This document shows positions 1-5,559 of a DNA stretch of 7,535 nt, piece by piece. The stretch spans positions 1 through 7,535 of the forward strand of contig DETS01000022.1 in assembly GCA_002361735.1 (NCBI GenBank), in the 5' to 3' direction. The position numbers and the translations under genes are program-made. Numbering within the stretch: position 1 is the stretch's first letter; the number at the start of each line of letters is the position of its first letter. Source of the DNA: Lachnospiraceae bacterium UBA3282. Lineage in GTDB: Bacteria; Bacillota; Clostridia; Lachnospirales; Lachnospiraceae. The notes under the pieces were generated by a model, which saw only the letters and a program-made list of their open reading frames with translations, did no database searches and was not told where the DNA came from.

Positions 1-26
1 AAATAAGAAAGTATAGAGAGGTAACT

Positions 27-2429
27 ATGAGTATGCGAATTGCGCTTGCAGGCAACCCGAACTGCGGGAAAACGACATTATTTAATGCCCTGACAGGTTC
101 CAACCAGTTTGTGGGGAACTGGCCGGGTGTTACGGTGGAAAAGAAGGAAGGTAAATTAAAAAAGCATGAAAGCGTGACCATCACGGACCTTCCGGGCATT
201 TATTCCCTTTCTCCCTATACACTGGAGGAAGTAGTAGCGAGAAATTATCTTATCAGTGAGCGTCCCGATGCCATTTTAAATATCATCGACGGCACGAATC
301 TGGAGAGAAACCTGTATCTGACCACACAGCTTACCGAGCTTGGTATCCCTGTTGTGGTTGCCATCAATATGATGGATGTGGTGGAGAAAAACGGCGATCA
401 GATCAACACAGAAGAATTATCCAGGGCGCTGGGGTGTCAGGTAGTTGAAATTTCCGCCCTGAAAGGAAACGGCATCATGGAAGCGGCGGAGGCTGCAATC
501 CATGCGGCAAAGAACGGAAAAACGGTTCCCATGCACACCTTTGCGGGAACGGTGGAACATGCCCTTGCCCATATCGAGGAGGCGGCAGTACACGGATTGC
601 CGGAGGAACAGCAGCGTTTTTATGCCATCAAGCTGTTTGAGCGGGACGACAAGGTTTTGGAGCAGTTGAGCCTGGATCTTGCGGTGCAGAAGCACATCGA
701 GGAGGACATCAAGGCGGCGGAAAAGGAGATGGACGACGATGCGGAATCCATCATCACCAACGAACGCTATGTTTATATCGGGAGTATCATCAAAGGATGC
801 TTAAAGAAAAAAACTGCGGGTAAGATGACAAATTCCGATAAGATTGACAGAGTTGTCACAAACCGTTTTCTGGGACTCCCCATTTTTGCGGCGATCATGT
901 TCCTTGTGTATTATATTTCCATGGTGACGGTGGGAGCCTCCGCCACGGATTGGGCGAATGACGGACTGTTCGGCGACGGGTGGCATCTGTTTGGCATCGG
1001 CTCCTCCGCTTATGAAGAAGCGGTGGGAGAATATGGCGACGCGGCGCTGATCGTGGACGGCTACGACGCTTATGTGGAAGAAAACGGTGTGACGCCCACA
1101 GGCGATTTCCCCTATGAGGTGGCGGATGAGGAAACGTTGGAAGTGACGGTGGAAACAGCAGCCCTTGCCGATTATGAGGCTGCGCTTGCAGTGATGGAGC
1201 AGTATGGCGATGAGCCCGATCCGGCAGCTTACGGCGTATGGGTTCCGGGTATCCCGGTTCTTGTCGGAAACGCGCTTGAGGCAGTGGGTGCGGCTGACTG
1301 GCTTGCGGGACTCATCAACGACGGTATCGTAGCCGGCGTGGGCGCGGTGCTTGGCTTTGTGCCGCAGATGCTTGTTCTGTTCCTGCTCCTCGCGTTCCTG
1401 GAGGCGTGCGGTTATATGGCGCGTATCGCATTCGTGCTCGATCGCATTTTCCGCAAATTCGGCTTATCCGGAAAGTCTTTTATCCCGATGCTCATCGGAA
1501 CCGGCTGCGGCATTCCGGGCATCATGGCGTCGAGGACGATTGAGAATGAGCGTGACCGCAGAATGACGATCATGACAACGACTTTTATTCCCTGCGGCGC
1601 AAAGATGCCGTTTATCTCCATGGTTGCCGGCGCAATCTTCGGCGGTTCCGCATGGGTAGCGACCAGTGCATACTTTGTGGGTATGGCGGCGATCATTCTT
1701 TCCGGCATTATGTTAAAAAAGACGAAAATGTTTTCAGGAGACCCGGCTCCCTTCGTGATGGAGCTTCCGGCTTACCATATGCCCACGGTGGGCAATGTGC
1801 TGCGCTCCATGTGGGAACGCGGGTGGTCCTTTATTAAGAAAGCGGGCACGATCATCCTGCTATCCACCATTGTGATCTGGTTTACGACGTACTTTGGATT
1901 TACGGCGGAAGGCTTCCGGATGCTTGGCGAGGAGGAAATGGATCAGTCGCTCCTTGCGGCAATCGGCGGCGCGATCGCATGGATCTTCATACCGCTCGGC
2001 TGGGGAAACTGGCAGGCGGCTGTGGCTTCCATTACGGGACTTGTGGCAAAGGAAAATATCGTCGGCACGATGGGTATCCTTTATCCCGGCGGATGGTCTG
2101 AGATCGGAGCAAACTTTAGTATGGTTGCGGGATATTCCTTCCTTGTGTTCAACCTTCTGTGCGCGCCCTGTTTTGCAGCCATCGGCGCCATCAAGCGGGA
2201 GATGAACAACGCGAAATGGACGTGGTTTGCGATTGCTTACCAGTGCGGGCTGGCTTACGCGGTGGCGTTGATGGTTTATCAGTTTGGCTCGGCATTTGCG
2301 GGAAGTCTGAATGTGACCGGGCTGCTGGTATCTGTCGTTATCCTTGGCGGTATGATCTATATGTTGTTCAGACCATATAAAGAGGCGACAAAGCTGACCA
2401 CAAACATGAAACTGAAAATGGCGAAATAA
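27..2429 (+). CDS. feoB: Ferrous iron transport protein B (FeoB)
   Basis: Inner-membrane Fe(II) uptake protein with an N-terminal GTPase; 800 aa against about 770 for E. coli FeoB. The G-protein motifs are all present: G1 GNPNCGKT (9-16), switch I around T36, G3 DLPG (54-57), G4 NMMD (114-117) and G5 SALKGNG (143-149). A helical GDI-like spacer follows (about 175-255). The membrane part shows both conserved Cys-containing gate segments, GTGCGIPGIMASRT (491-504) and FIPCGAKMPF (520-529), plus a third CAPC segment at 712-715. Helices are visible at about 281-303, 433-464, 530-562, 604-624, 642-660, 698-722, 731-755 and 763-780. The loop between the first two helices is long and acidic (about 305-430). 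The start at 27 has GAGG five bases upstream; M3 is a possible alternative. AAATAA at the window's left edge could be the end of an upstream gene such as feoA, but this cannot be verified. No terminator follows, so it is probably co-transcribed with the Cys-rich gene. The family assignment is certain. Confidence 0.98.
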   Translation: MSMRIALAGNPNCGKTTLFNALTGSNQFVGNWPGVTVEKKEGKLKKHESVTITDLPGIYSLSPYTLEEVVARNYLISERPDAILNIIDGTNLERNLYLTTQLTELGIPVVVAINMMDVVEKNGDQINTEELSRALGCQVVEISALKGNGIMEAAEAAIHAAKNGKTVPMHTFAGTVEHALAHIEEAAVHGLPEEQQRFYAIKLFERDDKVLEQLSLDLAVQKHIEEDIKAAEKEMDDDAESIITNERYVYIGSIIKGCLKKKTAGKMTNSDKIDRVVTNRFLGLPIFAAIMFLVYYISMVTVGASATDWANDGLFGDGWHLFGIGSSAYEEAVGEYGDAALIVDGYDAYVEENGVTPTGDFPYEVADEETLEVTVETAALADYEAALAVMEQYGDEPDPAAYGVWVPGIPVLVGNALEAVGAADWLAGLINDGIVAGVGAVLGFVPQMLVLFLLLAFLEACGYMARIAFVLDRIFRKFGLSGKSFIPMLIGTGCGIPGIMASRTIENERDRRMTIMTTTFIPCGAKMPFISMVAGAIFGGSAWVATSAYFVGMAAIILSGIMLKKTKMFSGDPAPFVMELPAYHMPTVGNVLRSMWERGWSFIKKAGTIILLSTIVIWFTTYFGFTAEGFRMLGEEEMDQSLLAAIGGAIAWIFIPLGWGNWQAAVASITGLVAKENIVGTMGILYPGGWSEIGANFSMVAGYSFLVFNLLCAPCFAAIGAIKREMNNAKWTWFAIAYQCGLAYAVALMVYQFGSAFAGSLNVTGLLVSVVILGGMIYMLFRPYKEATKLTTNMKLKMAK

Positions 2430-2551
2430 AAAACGCTGCCGTGCCATATGCCCGCATTGATACAAAGGAAATATGCTGCCTTAGAGGTGCGCGGCAGAGA
2501 GAAGTGAGTGTCTTATCCAATAGAAAATTATAATGATGAGGAGGAATTTTA

Positions 2552-2791
2552 ATGCTTGCATGGCTTATGGAAAATATGGCGACGATCATCATCAGCGCGG
2601 TTTTGGTTCTCGTGGTGGCTACCGTCATTGTCGGTATGATACGCGGTAAGAAAAAAGGAAAATCATCCTGCGGCTGCGGATGCGCGGGCTGCGCAATGAA
2701 CGGCGCCTGCCATCCGACGAAGCCGGAAACTAGTCACGCCCCAAAACGGACAGAATACATTTTTTCATGGCGTCATAGCTTTCCTGAGTGA
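2552..2791 (+). CDS. FeoB-associated Cys-rich membrane protein
   Basis: Small membrane protein, 79 codons. A single hydrophobic helix spans about residues 10-30 (ATIIISAVLVLVVATVIVG). A basic stretch RGKKKGK (31-37) follows, then a Cys cluster with C40, C42, C44, C47 and C53 followed by His54. This arrangement, directly downstream of feoB, is the hallmark of the FeoB-associated Cys-rich family found in clostridial feo operons. A role in handling Fe(II) at the cytoplasmic face of FeoB is commonly supposed but is inference here. An excellent AGGAGG (2539-2544) sits seven bases before the ATG. The 122 nt between feoB and this gene contain no promoter or terminator that I can support, which favours co-transcription. 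The unusual point is the C-terminal tail: family members usually end soon after the last Cys, whereas this frame runs about 25 more residues into the convergent repressor gene. The start and Cys region are secure; the stop is less so. Confidence 0.88.
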   Translation: MLAWLMENMATIIISAVLVLVVATVIVGMIRGKKKGKSSCGCGCAGCAMNGACHPTKPETSHAPKRTEYIFSWRHSFPE

Positions 2792-3122
2792 TGTCGTGCT
2801 CCATCTTGCAGGCATCGCTCGCCGCGATTACGGGGTCAACGCCAAGATGAATCAGCCAGTCCGTCAGCAGAGTGTGGCGTTCATAGACGTTTTCCGCAAT
2901 TTTTCGCCCTTCCTCCGTCAGATTGAGAAACCCTTCTTCCGAAACGGTGATGTATCCGCGGTTTTTTAGGTTTTTCACGGCGACGCTCACGCTTGGCTTT
3001 GAAAAGTTCAGTTCGGTCGCCACATCAATAGAACGCACCGCGGAGAGGCGGCTGCTCAAGATCAGTATGGTTTCGAGGTAATCCTCGAGGGATTCCTCGG
3101 CTTTGTGTCGAATATAACTCAT
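2730..3122 (-). CDS. DtxR/MntR-family metal-dependent transcriptional repressor
   Basis: Cytoplasmic dimeric repressor that binds DNA when loaded with Fe(II) or Mn(II); 130 aa from the chosen start. The N-terminal winged helix holds the HTH at about 30-57 (recognition helix near SKPSVSVAVKNLKNRGYI) and a wing at about 59-68. The dimerisation and metal-binding helices follow at about 70-130. No C-terminal SH3-like domain is present, so the length is MntR-like. By alignment to MntR and DtxR motifs, the metal ligands are D14 and E17 (SLEDYLE), H83 (ERHTLL), C105, E108 and H109 (DACKMEHD). The Cys matches DtxR C102 and replaces MntR E99, which leans towards iron. An upstream ATG at 3153-3155 would add 11 residues, but it lies inside the predicted -10 element. 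The start at 3120-3122 instead has AAGGAG twelve bases before it. The gene is convergent with the feo genes and divergent from the methyltransferase. The family is sure; the metal is inferred. Confidence 0.93.
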   Translation of the reverse strand: MSYIRHKAEESLEDYLETILILSSRLSAVRSIDVATELNFSKPSVSVAVKNLKNRGYITVSEEGFLNLTEEGRKIAENVYERHTLLTDWLIHLGVDPVIAASDACKMEHDITQESYDAMKKCILSVLGRD

Positions 3123-3134
3123 GGGATTACTGTA

Positions 3135-3140
3135 CTCCTT
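3135..3140 (-). promoter_or_regulatory. Ribosome binding site deciding the repressor start
   Basis: On the minus strand, AAGGAG lies 12 nt before the ATG at 3120-3122. The spacing is long but usable. It lies downstream of the alternative ATG at 3153-3155, which has no Shine-Dalgarno of its own, and so supports the shorter 130-aa repressor. Confidence 0.6.
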
Positions 3141-3153
3141 TCCGTTAATTATC

Positions 3154-3182
3154 ATCCTAACACGTTAGGGAGGGCGACGCAA
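3154..3182 (-). promoter_or_regulatory. Predicted sigma-70 promoter of the repressor gene
   Basis: Read on the minus strand: -35 TTGCGT (3177-3182), a 17-nt spacer, and -10 TAGGAT (3154-3159). Each hexamer matches consensus at four positions. Transcription would start near 3147, giving a short leader that still contains the Shine-Dalgarno. The -10 and spacer overlap the inverted repeat at 3156-3169, an arrangement that fits autorepression. The hexamers are imperfect, so this is a prediction. Confidence 0.5.
3156..3169. promoter_or_regulatory. Inverted repeat CCTAAC-AC-GTTAGG, candidate repressor operator
   Basis: Two perfect 6-bp arms are separated by 2 bp. The TTAGG/CCTAA core matches half-sites of the DtxR/IdeR operator, whose consensus is TTAGGTTAGSCTAACCTAA. 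The repeat overlaps the predicted -10 region of the adjacent DtxR-family gene. The symmetry is seen directly; its use as an operator is inference. Confidence 0.6.
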
Positions 3183-3183
3183 G

Positions 3184-3201
3184 GGTTAGATTTTGCTAAC
3201 C
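3184..3201. promoter_or_regulatory. Inverted repeat GGTTAG-N6-CTAACC, second candidate operator
   Basis: Perfect 6-bp arms with a 6-bp spacer (ATTTTG). The arms are the same as the inner arms of the DtxR/IdeR consensus, but the spacer is wider than the single base there. Its TTAG lies exactly 21 bp (two helical turns) from the TTAG of the neighbouring repeat. It sits upstream of the methyltransferase, and could affect transcription in both directions. Confidence 0.55.
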
Positions 3202-3238
3202 GGAAAGAAAAGAGAGAGGTTTTGAATAAAAATAAATC

Positions 3239-3243
3239 GGAGG
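3239..3243 (+). promoter_or_regulatory. Ribosome binding site deciding the methyltransferase start
   Basis: GGAGG lies 8 nt before the ATG at 3252-3254. It fixes the start there. The same frame is open back to an ATG at 3105, but that extension would run through the operator repeats and into the divergent repressor gene. Confidence 0.85.
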
Positions 3244-3251
3244 AAACGAAA

Positions 3252-3932
3252 ATGAGCAGACATGAGGAAATTAAAAACGCATATAAGAGCCTTGGCGGTG
3301 AGGCAACCTTTTACGATGGGATGATCACCTGCTCCACGCTGCCCGGGAAGGCAGTCTGTAAAGTGATATGGAACATGAATAAGAAGGAAAACGACCGCTA
3401 TCTGGGACTTGCGCTTTCGGGCATACCGGAAAACTTTTCCGGGAAAATGCTGGAGGTTCCGGTGGGAACGGGCGTGCTTAGTATGCCGGTGTATGAAACG
3501 CTGCCGGATGCGGACGTTACCTGTCTGGATTATTCCCCGGATATGATGGAGCGGGCAAAGCGGCAGGCACAGAAACGAGGTCTTAAGAATGTCAGCTTTA
3601 TGCAGGGGGATGTGGGGAAGCTGCCTTTTTCTGACGAGAGTTTTGATCTGGTTATGTCACTGAACGGTTTCCATGCTTTCCCGGACAAGGAAGCGGCTTA
3701 CAGCGAGATTTTCCGCGTCCTAAAGCCGGGAGGGATTTTCTGCGGATGTTTTTATGTCAAAGGCGAGAATAAGCGCAGCGACTGGTTTGTGGATAAAATA
3801 TATACGCCGAAGGGGTACTTTACGCCGCCCTATGAAACGAAGCAAAGTCTGAAAACAAGGCTGAATGACATGTACCAAAAAGCGGAAGTAAAGACCGTGG
3901 AGGGCATGGCGGCTTTCCGCTGCAGGAAGTGA
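3252..3932 (+). CDS. Class I SAM-dependent methyltransferase
   Basis: Soluble enzyme of 226 aa with a Rossmann methyltransferase core of the UbiE/Methyltransf_11 type. Motif I is LEVPVGTGVLS (67-77), with Pro and Val where E/DxGxGxG members usually have Gly; the GTG turn remains. The acidic residue ending strand 2 is D93 (CLDYSPDMM), and the third motif has D120 (MQGDVGKLPF). The strand 4 region is FDLVMSLNGFHAFPD (131-145), and the RVLKPGG turn falls at 155-161. N-terminal residues 1-45 form a helical cap that may shape the substrate pocket. The acceptor cannot be told from sequence. It diverges from the DtxR-family repressor across a spacer with two operator-like repeats, so metal-dependent control is plausible. 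A link to iron metabolism is inferred from position only. GTGA at 3929-3932 joins its stop to the frame of a short downstream remnant. Confidence 0.9.
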   Translation: MSRHEEIKNAYKSLGGEATFYDGMITCSTLPGKAVCKVIWNMNKKENDRYLGLALSGIPENFSGKMLEVPVGTGVLSMPVYETLPDADVTCLDYSPDMMERAKRQAQKRGLKNVSFMQGDVGKLPFSDESFDLVMSLNGFHAFPDKEAAYSEIFRVLKPGGIFCGCFYVKGENKRSDWFVDKIYTPKGYFTPPYETKQSLKTRLNDMYQKAEVKTVEGMAAFRCRK

Positions 3933-4054
3933 GGCGGGGCAACGGCGTGGGCTATCTGGGCAATCCCCACGGCTATGAACTGTGCATTGACGCATCGGTG
4001 GGCGAGGAGGCTGCGGCAGACATGATCTGCAGTTATATCAGGCGGAAGAATTGA
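3929..4054 (+). pseudogene. Unassigned short open frame or gene remnant
   Basis: A frame different from that of the methyltransferase is open from about 3869 to a TGA at 4052-4054. It encodes a protein-like tail including YLGNPHGYELCID and EEAAADMICSYIRRKN. There is no ATG. The possible starts are GTG at 3929, which overlaps the methyltransferase stop, or GTG at 3947; neither has a well-placed ribosome binding site. The residue mix resembles the C-terminal end of a globular protein rather than random DNA. I do not recognise the family. It could be the 3' end of a deleted gene, a very small coupled gene of about 41 aa, or chance. Confidence 0.3.
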
Positions 4055-4079
4055 CAGATTATTTTCTCAATGCTAGTAT
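4051..4079 (+). promoter_or_regulatory. Strong sigma-70 promoter for the HD-GYP gene
   Basis: The -35 is a perfect TTGACA (4051-4056), the spacer is 17 nt, and the -10 is TAGTAT (4074-4079). A TG one base upstream of the -10 (4071-4072) makes it an extended -10. Transcription would begin near 4086, giving a leader of about 75 nt. The -35 contains the TGA stop of the preceding remnant. Confidence 0.8.
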
Positions 4080-4160
4080 TAAACCGACAATCAGTCTACA
4101 GGATGTGACATGAGGAGCAAATAGAGAGAAAAGCGAGAAACAAAAGGCGGTATCTTTACT

Positions 4161-5489
4161 ATGGAAAAAGTGTTGTTGGAAATACTGGAAACGGCGGCAA
4201 TCACAGTCAGCGGTTTTCTGATAAAGAAATATGTGTTCTTAGAGCCGGATATGGAGGCAAAGAAGCAGAAATTCTTTTATCTGATCAGTTTTTTCCTGAT
4301 TGGCATTGTGTTCCTGGCTTTTGGAAAAGATGCCGCAACAATGGCGGCATTACTTATGATTGGGGTTAATACCTGTCTTGGAAGAAAAAAATACAGGCTG
4401 TACGGGCTGTTTCTGATGATACCGTTTACGGGCATCATCAATGGGCTTTTTATTCCGGTACTGCTTGTGCCGCCGTATTTTTTTGCGTTGTCAAAACAGG
4501 GGACTGCCGTTTATCGCTTTATCCTCTACGGGTTGTTAGCGGTGTTGCTTTTCTTATTCTATGTGAAAGGGAAAAACTGGCGCAGTTGGTTTCACGAGAA
4601 TATGCAGTACAGGAGCCTGCGAAAATCAGAGAAATATTTGCTTTGGGTAATCGGGATTTTACTTGTGTTTTTCTCCAATACGGACAGTGCGGCAATGCAG
4701 ATTGTAGCAGGCGGCGGCAATGCGTGGGCGGCAGACAATATACAGAGTCAGGGAATTGTTTCCTACATCGGAGTCAGTAGTATCTCTGCCTTTGTTATGA
4801 CGGTTACGATCATCGTGCTGATCATGCAGGGCAATAAACGTTCTTTTTACCATGAAAAGGTTTCCCGTATGCAGTCGGGCATGATCACGTTCATGGCAGA
4901 GGTCGTGGAAAACAGGGACGACAATACGGGAGGGCATATCAAACGTACAGCGGCATATGTGGAGTGCATTGCAGAGGAACTGAAAAGGCAGGGAAGATAC
5001 AGCGATATTCTGACAGACACATATCTGAGCGATATGGTGGTGGCAGCGCCGCTTCACGACATCGGGAAAATACATATACCGGATGCAGTCCTGAACAAAC
5101 CGGGAAAGTTGACGGAAGAAGAATTTGCGATCATGAAAACGCACACCACGGCAGGAGAGGAACTGCTTACTCACGCAAAGGAGGAACTTGGGGAATCGGG
5201 GTATCTGGAGATGGCGGTGGAGATGGCGGCGTATCATCATGAGTGGTGGAACGGAAAAGGCTATCCTTATGGCATCAGCGGGGAAGAAATACCGCTCTGC
5301 GCAAGAATTATGGCAGTGGCGGATGTATTTGACGCGCTGACTTCCAAGCGATGCTATAAAAGCGCTATGCCGCTTGAAAAGGCGTATGCGATCATCAGGG
5401 AGGAATCCGGCACGCACTTTGATCCGGCAGTTGTGGAAGCTTTTTTTGCTGTAACAGCAGACATGGAGGAGCAGGGAATAACGGAATAA
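4161..5489 (+). CDS. Membrane HD-GYP domain protein, probable cyclic dinucleotide phosphodiesterase
   Basis: 442 aa. The N-terminal half (1-225) is a multi-helix membrane region, with hydrophobic segments at about 40-55, 58-72, 80-110 (probably two), 117-134, 158-172 and 205-223. A non-hydrophobic loop at about 173-203 could face outside and sense a ligand. A short linker leads to an HD-GYP domain (about 238-435). Visible motifs are H259 in NTGGHIKR, HDIGK (299-303), H328, HHE (359-361), NGKGYP (364-369), D388 in VADVFDALT and FDPAVVEAF (420-428). HD-GYP enzymes hydrolyse c-di-GMP to pGpG or GMP, and some act on cGAMP; which applies here cannot be told. The catalytic residues look intact, so it is probably active. 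There is no receiver, PAS or GGDEF domain. GGCGG lies 10 nt before the ATG, and the gene has its own strong promoter. It is monocistronic and ends in a hairpin. Confidence 0.92.
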   Translation: MEKVLLEILETAAITVSGFLIKKYVFLEPDMEAKKQKFFYLISFFLIGIVFLAFGKDAATMAALLMIGVNTCLGRKKYRLYGLFLMIPFTGIINGLFIPVLLVPPYFFALSKQGTAVYRFILYGLLAVLLFLFYVKGKNWRSWFHENMQYRSLRKSEKYLLWVIGILLVFFSNTDSAAMQIVAGGGNAWAADNIQSQGIVSYIGVSSISAFVMTVTIIVLIMQGNKRSFYHEKVSRMQSGMITFMAEVVENRDDNTGGHIKRTAAYVECIAEELKRQGRYSDILTDTYLSDMVVAAPLHDIGKIHIPDAVLNKPGKLTEEEFAIMKTHTTAGEELLTHAKEELGESGYLEMAVEMAAYHHEWWNGKGYPYGISGEEIPLCARIMAVADVFDALTSKRCYKSAMPLEKAYAIIREESGTHFDPAVVEAFFAVTADMEEQGITE

Positions 5490-5522
5490 AGCGTTCATTG
5501 GTCTATCTCCAACAAACGCTTT
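5488..5522. terminator. Hairpin between convergent genes, probable bidirectional terminator
   Basis: AAAGCGTT (5488-5495) pairs perfectly with AACGCTTT (5515-5522). Inside, TTGG (5498-5501) pairs with CCAA (5509-5512) across a 2x2 internal loop, leaving a 7-nt apical loop. The hairpin starts within the HD-GYP stop codon and lies 37 nt beyond the stop of the convergent anti-sigma gene. The T-tracts are short on both strands, so termination efficiency is uncertain. Confidence 0.65.
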
Positions 5523-5559
5523 CCGCCTTAATATCTAACCCGGAACAGCAGAATATTTC

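Noticed and set aside
1860..2465. 201-codon minus-strand open frame antisense to the end of feoB
   Set aside because: Composition is typical of an antisense shadow (many His, Arg, Cys), no motif is seen, and feoB is plainly coding here.
2476..2497. CTGCC/GGCAG hairpin after feoB
   Set aside because: Only 5 bp with a 12-nt loop and no T-tract. It is too weak to call a terminator.
2448..2507. 19-codon open frame between feoB and the Cys-rich gene
   Set aside because: No ribosome binding site, very short, and no recognisable features.
3123..3155. Upstream ATG of the repressor giving 141 aa
   Set aside because: That ATG overlaps the predicted -10 hexamer and has no Shine-Dalgarno. The extra residues do not resemble the family N-terminus.
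3105..3251. N-terminal extension of the methyltransferase by 49 codons
   Set aside because: It would cross the divergent promoter, both operator-like repeats and the start of the repressor gene. The ATG at 3252 has GGAGG at ideal distance and begins a normal methyltransferase N-terminus.
3947..3970. GTGGG/CCCAC inverted repeat after the methyltransferase
   Set aside because: 5-bp arms, 14-nt loop and no T-tract; it lies within the protein-like remnant and is not a credible terminator.
4659..5498. 279-codon minus-strand open frame antisense to the HD-GYP gene
   Set aside because: It is a shadow of the HD-GYP frame: it is rich in Cys, His and Arg, has no domain, and lies opposite a gene with complete catalytic motifs.
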